Source of the DNA: Toxotes chatareus
Lineage: Eukaryota; Chordata; Actinopteri; Toxotidae
Length of the DNA stretch: 64,000 nucleotides
Assembly (NCBI GenBank): GCA_016801885.1
Contig: CM028891.1
Coordinates: 17,149,017 to 17,213,016, forward strand
Direction: 5' to 3'
Numbering within the stretch: the first letter of the stretch is position 1; each line of letters starts with the position of its first letter. Under the pieces are notes generated by a model. The model searched no databases, had not been told where the DNA came from, and saw only the letters and a program-made list of their open reading frames with translations. Positions 1 through 11,900 of this stretch are shown here, one piece after another. The position numbers and the translations under genes are program-made.

Positions 1-2540
1 GTATTCAACCAGGATCTTCTGCAAAAAGTGAATAGTGTTATACTGAAAAACAATTCGTTGATAACTTGATAAGTTGTAGGTAAAAAACTAATCAGCAACT
101 GTTTTGATAGCAACTTATTTTCACGAATGCAAGAATTTGAGAGGACTACGATGTGCGTAAACTGTGGCAGAATAAGGTACACCACAGCGCTGTTGATAAA
201 AAGCAGTTCGCAGTCGACCAGCAACTGTGCCCTTTGGTGCACTCTGGGATGGGTTTGTAGGAGTGAAAGTAAACAAGACAGTCAGGCTGTGCTTATGAAC
301 CAGTGGAACAAACAGAACCAAATAGCTGAAAACACACTCGCTATCAAGCTCTCCATTATGTTTTTGAACTGAATCCTTCTTTACCGCAAAAGGCTTGACA
401 GACGGGCACAGGAGTGAAATATGCAGCTACTGTATTTTGTTTATCGAGCCAACAAAGACACCCAGTCGACATCAAGACCTCTACAAAAGTTGCTACAAAG
501 CTGTGCCAGTCGATGTGGTGAGACATCTGTTTGTATAAAGCTCAGCGGTTGTTCTGTGAAATTGCTTGATGGTTCTTCTTTATTTCTGTTGTATCACATT
601 TTCAGATACTAAACTTAGCGCTGGCATCCGAGGCAAAGCTGCGGTATTGTGACAGCTTCCACTGCTGCCTCCACTCCCCTCAGCCGGCACCTTTCCTCTC
701 ACTCCTCTTCTCTCGCTCCATTTCCCTCGCTCCCTTCAGTCTGTCTGGCTCCACTTCTGCATGCAGGTCAGGGTACTTAATTCATGTCCAGAGACATGGT
801 TTCCTCATTCCCCAACATACTGTGTGAGGGAAGCCGACCAGACCTGCCATACATCGGGACCAGACTGCACCATGCCCCCGCCCCCTCCACGTGCCTTGTG
901 AGAACGTGCGATATGGAGGAACGATGCATATGCTCCCCAGCGGACCCACTGATAACCCTCCTACCAGACCCCAGCCGAGGAGCACTGGCGGCCTGGATAT
1001 CGCCCAGCCTGTGAGGAATAATGAGAACAAAAGCAGAATACATGGCCTTCTTTCTCTTGCTACCTACCCCTCCTCCTCCTCCACCTCTGTCCTGTGCTGT
1101 TCGTCTTGTTCCGTTTCTTTCTCACATTTGCCAGCGCGTTGTGCGTTGGCCTTCGGAGGACGGTGGACAGAGACAGACGAAAAAGGGAAGGGTGGGAGAA
1201 ATGATTGAGAGACGGAGAGCGGAGATATTCCGCTGCCCACGTCAGGGCATTTCTCTGTGGTTTGCAAACAGTCATTTTGCTCAGTATCTTTACACTGATC
1301 TTAAGGTAATAAACTGGGGTTGACATTGCCCGGGGTCTCCATTGGCATTCTGCTGGGTCTGATAACAAAGTGTGCCGAAACAGATTGTTTAAAAAGATAG
1401 AACGGACCGCTCCACATAGAGGCTTGCACTCTATTAGATGTTGATTCAGGGGCTTAATTCAGATAAAAGAGCTCTACATGCGCTGTACAAGATGTAAGTC
1501 TATACATTGATGTGTAAAATTTCTAATCTGATATTTATCAGGGTAGGCAGCACTCAGCCTGCCCGTCAATCAGATGACTGACGTTCAGCATACAGCAGGT
1601 GTGTGCACATGAATGCATGTCAGGGCTTGTGTGGATGGGAATGTGTGAATGTGAGTGTGTGTGTGTGTGTGTGAGAACAGAGAAGTCAATCACACGCAGA
1701 GCTGTGTTGCAGGTTTCAGGTCTGCTATCCACGTTGCTTTTATCATTTTGGTTTCGTGTCTGTGTTTGACCTGAACTCTAAAGCTTCTGCCTTGATAATG
1801 CATTGTTAATGAGTATAGCACAGATTTCTTGAGGATGGATATGTATGGGAGTAGGACTGCACCTAATGATTTTTTTTTTTTTTTTACATTTTTAGATTTT
1901 CTCTCCTGATATTGTTTTTGGTTAACTGTTAACTGTTTGGCTGTTAAAAGAATCTCAAGGTGATGTGTTTAAATTCAAACAGAGAAAACCTGAAAACTTT
2001 CACGTCTTCATGAAACTGAATCCAAGCGAAAGTTTAAAGGCGTATTTACTTGATAAATGACTTGGTTTACAAAATCAGTGAATAATTATTTCATTACTTT
2101 GTGGGAACTCAGTTTGGGGCCAAAACATGTATGTCCCCAAGTGTGTATTTATTAAGTCACATTTGCATTTACCCGTATGTCAAAGGTCACATCAGATCTA
2201 CTATTTGAGCACTTTTAATTCACTTTCTAAAGGAAGCGAAAACTTTTTTTTTTTTTTTATGATTTCAGACCTTTCGGCCACAAATTACCGTCATACATTT
2301 TTACTTTTACTGATTTTAAAGAAACACTTGACACACACATCTGGAGGCACCTGCTTTTTACTTTCGTCTTTTCGCTTGCCTTCTGCTCTTGACTGAGTTT
2401 CAGCTGTACTGCATCTTCAAAAAACTCAGCCGAGTCGGTCTTGACCACAGGTTGTGATACAAGACGAAAGCTTGTGCGGTAACAAATTGCTGCCTCCCCT
2501 CCCAGTATTGACTCTCTGTTTTTCTGTGTAAATGTTCCAG
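1..2540. other. Upstream region of cdh6 (5' flank or leader intron)
   Basis: No coding exon is recognised. It holds a (GT)n tract at 1655-1673, T-runs at 1870-1885 and 2244-2258, and a pyrimidine-rich stretch at about 640-760. There is no clear CpG island or TATA-type promoter. Because an acceptor-like TTCCAG ends at 2540, part or all of this may be intron downstream of a noncoding first exon. Confidence 0.6.
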
Positions 2541-2923
2541 GTGCTGGTTGCCACCCTATGTGGGTCTGAGGAGTTGTTCCTGCTTCGGTAGATTACAGCA
2601 TGAGGACTGATCCGATACTCTGACCAAAGACCACTGGACACAGACCACTGAGGGGGGAGAAGACAGAAGGCTGTGGTGGTGCGGCCATGGATAGAAGGAA
2701 AGTTTGCCTATTGATGATGCTGTGGGCCATGGCCCACCTCAGCTCTCCAGGGTACGGGCTCAGGGCCCTGCGAAGGACTACAGGGGGGCGGAAGGGTTCC
2801 GCAGGACTGACAGGGCAGGACGCCAACGGAGTGCCACTCAGGCGCTCCAAACGAGGTTGGATGTGGAACCAGTTCTTTTTGTTGGAGGAGTACACTGGGA
2901 CGGACCTGCAGTATGTCGGAAAG
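2541..2923 (+). CDS. cdh6: cdh6 exon with start codon: 5' leader, signal peptide, prodomain, EC1 start (coding 2687-2923)
   Basis: The exon probably starts after the acceptor TTCCAG at 2535-2540, so the leader is likely spliced from a noncoding exon outside or upstream, as in mammalian CDH6. The ATG at 2687 sits in GCGGCCATGG, a good Kozak context (G at -3, G at +4). It encodes 79 residues: hydrophobic CLLMMLWAM signal core at 7-15, a basic and short prodomain, the furin-type RSKR at 53-56, and then GWMWNQFFLLEEYTG, the type II adhesive strand. The exon ends after GGA AAG with donor GTAGTT, phase 0, the same place (VGK/LHSD) as recalled for human CDH6. The donor is weaker than GTAAGT. The prodomain is the least conserved part, and I relied on the motif at its end for the assignment. 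Confidence 0.92.
2558..2623 (+). promoter_or_regulatory. Two short upstream ORFs in the cdh6 leader
   Basis: Seen directly: an ATG at 2558 opens a 3-codon ORF ending in TGA at 2567-2569, and an ATG at 2600 opens a 7-codon ORF ending in TGA at 2621-2623. The second is in frame with the main start at 2687 but closed by its own stop. Such uORFs often lower initiation at the main ATG; whether they act here is inference. They count only if transcription or splicing includes this segment. Confidence 0.45.
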
Positions 2924-5900
2924 GTAGTTTAAGAATCTACTTTTTTTTTGTTTCTCCTTTTTCAGACACATGAGGCCCACACTGCCACATCTGCACCACA
3001 GGCTGCTGGAGGCTACAGCTGCTCTTTCACAGCAGAACCTGCTGCTGACAAATCACAGCATTCATGTGACGATCATGGATCACAGAGTCCACCTCAGACC
3101 AGATCACTTGATCCAAAACCAGGCTCGCACATGATTATTACACACAGGCTAAACAATACAACCCATAAAACAACACAGCAAACTATTTTAAATATCTGGG
3201 TCAGTTAGCCAACTGAATGTACAGGCAACAGTTTAATTTCTCTCTCTGTGTAGAAGCCACACAGACGAGTTTGCAGAGCCTCACACACCCATTTTAAACA
3301 TAGATTCAAATTCAGTGACAGTGAGTCACATTATAGTGTTTTAGCTGGGGCAGGATATTGAACCTTGACACTTCTTGTGCTAATTAAAAAGCATATTAAG
3401 AGCAAATTAAGTATAAAAACTGCACCAAAAGTTGAAATGAAATGCCTGGTCAGATTTATAATCTTGTTTACTGGCTCTTTGATCAGGTAGCTCCTGATTT
3501 GAATCAAAATGCTAGCGTTACACTGTTTTATTTAAGCAGAGTTCTCACATAGCTGCTAATTCTTTTGCATTGTTTAACTTTGGCTTCTTTAAAAAGAAGT
3601 GTTCAAACAGTACTCAGCCCTGAACCTAAAACGATCACATGCAGTCAAAATGTTCTTATCTTTGCTCGTTGACAGTGGTCACTGTCTGTTTATTACGTTT
3701 ATTACAACAAACTTGAATTTGCTTTTAAATTCAAACAAATTCGTTGCGCAATTAGAAATGTTTCCGTTTCTATTCTGGATGGTGAATTGTCGCTTTTTCT
3801 GACCCATCCGAACTTGCAGTTTTCAGAGGGGCTTACCTCCAGCTACCAGCTCCCGCAGAATTTAAACTCTTCCCCTTTTCAATTTCAACAGCAGTTTGTT
3901 CAGGATGAAAGAGGGAAGTACCCCGCAGTTGGTGTGAGCAGCCATAATCACCCACTAAGGCCGAACAGAGAAAGAAAAGAGCACCACACTCAAAAAACTT
4001 CATCATTAGACAGCTAGGGGTGACTGGCTACACTGTTAAGCTGATAAGTGGCCTCTAAGAAGTGAAGACATCACAGAAGAGATCTCTTTGGCAACAAAAG
4101 ATGAAGCAACAACTTCCATCTCACAAATTAGAACTTGAAATTAGAACTTGAAATCGTCTTCAGCGCCTGTTCTTCCAGTCCACAGCTTCCTGCTGTCTCT
4201 CTCTCTCTGTTCTGTGTCTTTTCCTCGATTTCTATTGTTTGTTTATTCTTCTGGGATTTTTTTTCTCCACGAAGCGACTGTCAACACAACACAACTTGAA
4301 CTTTTTATATGCCGACATTTGAAAAGTTGCTATTTTTCTGTTCATTGAAAAATGTCTCATTATGTACTGTCTTGTCAATACATATTTATGAAGGCAGAGT
4401 TCTGCTGTTTTTTTTTTTTTTTTTTTAAATCCTTCCCATCCATCAAAACAAAATGCAAATTTCAGCTGATATTGCTTCAGTTCATTACAGTCACACAAAA
4501 AAATCAGTTGTGATACAACAATTTTGGAAAGTTAAGTTTCTGTGGTAGGGGGAAGAATCTAATTACCTGTGGTGCCTTTTCTTGGCAGCAAAATGGATTT
4601 CCAGAAAACGTAATCGTCCTCTACGAACAGCACGCTCAAAGGAAAAGATCTGCTCTTAATGAGATGCTTTAAAGTAAATAACTTTAAACTGAATAAGAGG
4701 GTATCATTTTGTCTTTGAGGACACAAGAATCATCCCATCATCTGATAGTAGACATGGCATGATACTCCGATCAGCTAATGCTCATATATCAGACTTCTAT
4801 CCATCCATCCTCGGGCTTTGTTTGCTGTTGGCTGTCCAATATATTTTGTGCTTACTGTCAGCTCTGTGGCTGCCTGCACAATGTCCATTCCACTCACATC
4901 AAGCCATCCTAAAGCAGCTGTCTTGCCCTACAGTAAAATATGACTTCCTCCGAAGGTACTATTTGTTCAACAAAATGAAAACACTGTCGACCCAGATAAC
5001 ATTGGGGGATGTACAAGAAGACGGGCCAAATAATGCTTGCTTTACATGCAGCGGAGCGGAAGTCAAGATATCAGTCTCCTCTCCCAACCTACTGTAATTG
5101 AGGAGATTGTGAGGCGTCGTGGCAAGGTCAGGATGACTGAGGAGGAAGAAAGGCTGTTTTGTGCACGGAGTTGAATGGGGCTAGTGCTTTGCATTCCTAT
5201 CGTGTGTCCACGGAGGATAGAGTCATCCAACCAAATGAGATTCTGCAACATACGTCCTCCCCGAGTGAGGGTTGACTTTCAGCCCTGGTCTAAAAGGATT
5301 ACACAGCTCGCTACGGTATGAAACGAGCAAATACGAGAAAGAACAAAAAAGCTCAAAAGAACAAAAAAAAAAAGAAAAACAGAGCGAATGAATATCAAAA
5401 GTAAGTACCACGCATGATCAAACCACTTTGTCTTTAGAGAGTGGTGATTGATGTGGCACTCGTCCTTTCAGCTTGTAAAAGGACTAATAGTAAAAGAAGA
5501 ATGGATTATCTGAGTGTGGTATACACTGAGAGAGCCAGAGGCCACAGCCTAAGAGCCCATCTCCTGAAGACACCATTAAGGCATCAACCTTCGAGTACCA
5601 CACTTAATCATGACTCTGAGCGCTTGTTGTTTCCCCAAAGTACATGCAGCTGGGTGCTTTTCCTCATTGTCAGCTCACTAGCCAGTTGTCACATAGGATT
5701 GCAGTACGTAGATTTTATCTGATTGCAATTACTGTTTGTTAATTGCTAGATAAAGTACAACTGATGAATGAGGCCCTAAAGGGAATGAATAGCTTTTGAG
5801 TTGAACACATGGCTCAACATAGAGAGCAACCATCTGCATCTGTATCCTCAGGTGGAGGCCATACTTTCACACTGTCGTGGGTCTAAAAGGAAAAAAAAGA

Positions 5901-8900
5901 AAAGAAAAAACTACAAGAAACACAAAAGAGAGGGTTTTTGTCATTGCAAGTGACATCATGGCAACCAGAGAACACAGCATGGAACAAAGCCACTTTTGTT
6001 TGTGCTGAAAAAATGAATTGGAAATAACACAATGGCGTGTTATTATAAACAAGGGAGCAGCTCTTGACACTCAGTAAAAGATAGAACGATGAAACTGCAC
6101 TTGAATTACAACATCCTGTCTCCAGTTATTTGGTAAACTCAATCTCTCCCAGTTGCTTTTGTTTTTCTTTCTTTCTTTCTTTTCTTTTTTTTTTTTACAA
6201 CCACTTTATTGAGTTGTGAAGAGCTAACAAATGAAATTGCAATCTTTTCCGAACAAGCTTAACAAAGGCAGTTGGAACAGGAAGGAATTAAGAGAAGCGA
6301 TTGAGAGGAGAGGGAAAAGGAGACTTCAGCAGTGCCTTGTTGGGGAGCTGGTTGGCTGCTAATCTTGCTAATCTTGCTGTATTGGCCAATGATTTTTTTT
6401 TCTCCTGCAGGAGGGGAATCGTACACTGCCTCTCATTAGCAGGCATGCTGCATACAGGCCTCAGAGGGCCTGGGCTGTCACTGGGGGAAGAGAATGTTTG
6501 TTTATTTCATTATTTCTTACTTTACCAAAGGGCACATATCCACTGAAAATGGTTAATGGCCTGTGGTTGAGGAGTGTTTGTGCTGCACTATCATATCTCA
6601 TAAAGTATTTACAGCCCCTGATAGGCCCCAGTGGTTCTGGGCCTGGTGGGTAGACTCCTCAACATAGTCCCTAGCAAGTGAGCAGTGTTCTCTGTATGTG
6701 AACAAACACACATGCCTGCAAACACTAGCCTCTAGTAATGGGCTGGAAATCAGAAGGAAGAGAAAAAGAGGGGCAGATGAACATAGACATAATGTGCGTC
6801 CCCGTCCTGTACGACTCAGCGGTTGAGGCATCCTGGGGGAAAGACTCGAGCGTCCTATGGCAACAGAGTGGAAAGGTGCAGGGTTCAGTGTGTTTGTTTG
6901 TGGTGTGGGGGGGGGTGATTTTTGGTCTCTGTTCATGCTCCCCCATTACCAGCTGCTCACCTTGGCAGAGAGGCAAGGAGTTTGCAATATGGCGCAGACT
7001 TGGCTGTACCCGCGCCATGGCAACCCCTGAGGTCTCCAGCGGCGACCTGGAGCACACATTGGCAGTGTTTGTTGATTAGGCGATAAGTTCCCGCTTGTGC
7101 ACTGGGAGGGGGCGACTTCAATTATGCTCCTCTCCTTCGCAGCTTGAGCGGTGGAGGAAAGGGTGTGATGAGGTCATGTGGCGACGAGGCCCAGCAAACA
7201 TCTGTCTGACAACGTTGCAGCGGTGAAACGATGTCTGGGCGAGATACGCCAACATTGCCACAGCATCTTGCAGTTGTCTCAGTGCTATCACCTGCCTGCT
7301 ACTATTTCAGACACACGTTGGTTTTGTCAGGGTGAGATTAGTTGATTTTCTTTCATCAAACATTCAGGCTTTTTCTCTGCATTTCAGTATTTAATTGGCC
7401 AAGTTGTTTTCAGTTGAGGGGGGAACGGATATGACAGTATCAGCTGTGCTTTTTTTATCAGCCTGCGTTTTGGTCTAAGTGGTGTTTCAAAACCTTTCTA
7501 AGTAATTTCTCTAAAAATCGAGCACTGTCGAGCAAAAATCTTGCAAAAAATGCGCGATATTTCAGCTCGTTTTCAGTAGGAATAAATGTGTTTTGAAATT
7601 TTTTTGTTTGTGTTTTAAAGAAAAGAGAAGATAATGCAGTTTGCTGCACTAGAGTAAAAAAAAATTAACTGCGGTTTAGAAGATACTGTAAACGTGTTAT
7701 TTTTTTGAGAACACTGACAGATATTGAGTGTAAAAACATATAAAATCAACCCTAAAAAGACACCATATATAAGGCATATGTAATTTCAGACCTCAGGTTG
7801 TTAAAAACCCTAAATTCACTGACACTACACTGAGGACATGACCTCAGTGTCCTGGTTTGTAGCCACGGCCCTGTAGCAAAGTAAATACAAACTGTTGAGA
7901 ATTGTCTGTGATTAAAAGATAGCATGCTGGAAATTCTGCCTGGGACACAAAAACAGAAGATGTCAGATGTCCACAAGAGACAAATGTATGTTAAGTGACA
8001 TTTCACCTTTAAGTCTCTGCAGCTCTGACTGCATATCTCAACTTTACACATCAACAGACATTTGATAGGCTATTTTTGTGCACAGTCTGAGGCTACCATC
8101 TGGCAACGTAGAAGGCAGCCAGTTCTCGACAGGCCAGGACACAAGGCCTTAAAGGCTAACTGGCTAATTGCCCTAAGCAGCCCATTTCCAGTGCCATCTT
8201 TTTGGCCTAACTTGAGTGAAGCGCAAATGGCGGCCAGATCGAGTCTGCACTAACATTTGCTGCACTTGAAGCTGGTTAATTTCACAAACAAAGAAAGCTC
8301 GCTTATAAGTTCTCACGCACAGATGTCTGATGAGTACCACTTCACTTCTCAGCCCACTTCAGAATGGAAGATGAAGCACATAGGAATAGAAATAAATATC
8401 GTCTACTGTGAAAAAATATCAGCCATTGGAAATATTATGATATCACTTAGCAGAGACGGCTAATTGAGTGGAAGGTTTTGAAATATATAGCTTGTCATTG
8501 ATGGTATAATGCTTCACGTAAATGCTTAATAGTTTGCTTCACAGCTGATTCACAGCAAAGGAATCAGTGTCTCAAGTCATTTATGTCTGTAATTGAGTTT
8601 CTTAAAGCCTTGTTTTCTCAAAGCGTGTGAGAATATTTCAACCTGTTTCCAATGCAAATCAACCCGTTTCAAGTGTTCTCTGAAATGAAGTTTCATTTTT
8701 CTTGATTTGAGTACAGCAACTTTCCTCTCGTTCTTTTTTCCTCTCAGGGTAAAGACTCTTATTTTTGGAAAATGATCGAAACAAGTCTCAGGTTGAAATA
8801 GTTGTTTCTCTAAGAGGAATATTTTGACCTTCTGGGAAAAGCACTTTTTTGCTTTCTGGCCAAAGAGTTAGATGAACAGATTGATCTCTCTCTCTCGTGT

Positions 8901-11900
8901 GTCTGTGCTATAAGTAGACCTACCAGCACCTCTAAAGCCCACTGATTAACCAGTTTGATCTGTACAAAAACAACTTTTGAGCTAAGCCGATCTAACTGGT
9001 TGCTGACTGCAGCCTTATATTTTCCAAACAGACATGAGGGTGATATAAATCTTCATAATCTCGCCAAAGAAAGAAATTATGTCAGTGTACTCCTTTAAGA
9101 AAATATGGCCCCTGTTTTCGACAGAATGACTTGATAATATGGAGATTTTTTTTTTCTAGTGTCCTTCTCTTTCTGGAAAAGACCAAAAGTCCCAGTGTTA
9201 ATGGATATAGCGTCATGCTCTCTGCCTTTTTTACGATTTGGTACCGTAGGAGGGCGGAGGAGAAAAGGCTAGCTATCGATGTGCCCGTGCTTCTTGGTGA
9301 CCATACTGAATGCACATGTGGCTTTCTTTTCTCACCCTGTGACAGTTTAATTGTATTTTCGATATAAATTGATCAAAGGGCCATTGTGAATGCACGTTGG
9401 GCTGCCACATTGATTTCCGGGAGAGTTTTTTTTTTTTTTTTCCCCCCCTCTTAATTTGAGTAGAAGGGCAGCAGTAAATTCTCCTCACCACCAAGGTAGG
9501 CAACTGGGAGGGACGGGGTCACCGCAGCAGCCGCTGGAGTTCGATACTCTGGGCTGCCTTGTAATATCCTTCAGGGGAGCGAGGAGGAACTCTTCAGAAC
9601 CACAAGATCTCTCTGTTTCCATAGAAATGACAGTCGACACAGCGTATGTCACACTGTCTATCTCACATCTCTCCCCGAAAGGAGAGGACTCAACAGTTAT
9701 TAACTGAATTGTCGTGCCGGCAGAGATAGGCAACTTGATAGACAATCATAGAAAAGGACATTGCAGCTATAACAGCGGGAGAAAGATAATAATTTTGAAG
9801 TGGATTGTTTTCAGCCAACCGAGTCTCTGTTTGGAAGCATGTACTGTAAAGCAGAACAGAAAACAAATAAAATTCTGCAGGATATTCTGCTGGCTTTGTT
9901 AGACAGGGAGAATAAGAATAAAAAAACACAAGAGCTGTTTTGACCAGAATTCAAGTGGGTGAATGAAACAGTGCTCCACTCTAGATCCTAATCCGAAGAT
10001 GCAAAATGTCTGCAACACACTCCACTGGCTCTGTTAGACGGAGAAAGGAATGAAAACAGTCATTTTTACCAGCATTCAAGCAGGCAAACAAAATAGTGTT
10101 AAAGATGCTAATCCACAAAGCTGTTCATCTCACACGTGCCAGCTTTGCCCTGATAAAACAGCATGAATTAGTAAAGCTTCCGAGCACCTGGGATGAAAAG
10201 CTTTTTAATATATGATGAGAAGGGAGATTTTGCAATGTGCTCCCACGTGACCCAGCTGCAACGCACAATATCCCCCCTCAGTCTGTCCACCGGCGGAGCC
10301 AAGAACGCTTGTAGACACAACAACAACTCGTGCTCATAGGAAAATATGCGTTCAGACCGTCAAAAGCAAACGTGTCGGCTCACTTGAGTTAACGGGGTGT
10401 CAATAACAGACCTCAGAATTACGTCTTAGCACCCACTTACCAGGGAAAACATTCAGATGGCATTTGCTTCACTTTGTACTTGACATGTTTGCCCATGTCT
10501 GCAAACACGTGCCCTCCTTTTGCCCTTTACCTCCCCCTGCAATTATTACCATGTCCTTGGTTATTAAAGCAAGGAAAAGGAAGTAGGCAGGGAAGCAGTG
10601 GGAGGGGAAACAACTGGACAAGCTTTTGATGAGTTCTCGGAGATAAATATGTTGGGGGGATTTGGTGGTGGAATTAAAATGTCAGAGCATGCTAAGCTGC
10701 TGTTCATGCAGAAAAAAATTAAACAGGAGATAGAGATGGAGAGAGCGAATAATAATGAGAAGCTCCACAGACAAGTGGACTCTCGTGGTCCTCTGGCATG
10801 TTGGTCATGTTACTGATCCATCAGGGATTGGCAGGCGGCAGACGTGCGCGCACTCATGCTGGTACTTCACAGACTTCGACCCACTGGCATTCTGTTTTAC
10901 AGCGCTGTGAAAATGCCACAGTGGCCCTGCGGTAAGGAGCGCGATGACAACCTGCATGTAACAATACTAGTACATGCAAGGTTTTAAACACTGCGGCTGT
11001 GTGTTTTCTTCTTGGCAGGATGCGAATATCACAGAGATGAGGTGAAGCCACGAAAGTGTATCGTCAGTGACAGTTTACTAAAGATGATATGAATCTGTTA
11101 AATGACACCAAACGCACTTATCAAAGCTGTCAAGTGTTTCTCTGCCAAGGCCCAGATTGGTCAGATCACGGATATGCGCACAGTGCATCAGGAACACCGG
11201 AGAGGAAAACTGTGATCCTGCTTTGAAATTTGATTTTGTTAACATCTTTGGTACAAAGTGCTCATTTCTACGATGTGTTTTTGCATTCCACTTCTCAGGT
11301 ATCACCTATCGATCAAGCAGCCAGCAATGTGAGGCTTTTTTTTAAAATGTAGATTAATTTTCAGTTCACTGTGGCTATTTCTGCTCATGCTAAATACTGC
11401 AGGAGATTTTTCCCTGGAAAGAGCTAGCTGACACTCAGTGTTCATAAGAGCAAATTAAGCAAATGTGAAAGCTTTCATAAATAGGAATTTGAATCACTGT
11501 TGTGCTATAACAATTAGCAATAGAGAGCAGCAAAGTGGGAATTTATTAAAATGAAAACACCACAAACCGTTGCTTGAAAATGTTGTTTGGGTGCTGCAGG
11601 GATCCATATTATGATCTTTGTTTTTTGTTTCCCCCCCACAGCTTCATTCAGATTCGGACCGAGGAGATGGAAGTGTGAGGTACGTCCTCAACGGGGAGGG
11701 AGCGGGGACCCTCTTCAAGATAGACGAGAAGTCAGGGGACATCCACGCCACCAAGAGGCTGGACAGGGAGGAGAAGGCCTACTACATCCTCCACGCCAAA
11801 GCTGTCAATCGCTTCACCAACGAGGCGCTGGAGGGCGAGTCCGAGTTCATTATCAAGATCCATGACATCAACGACAATGAGCCACGATTCACCAAGGACC

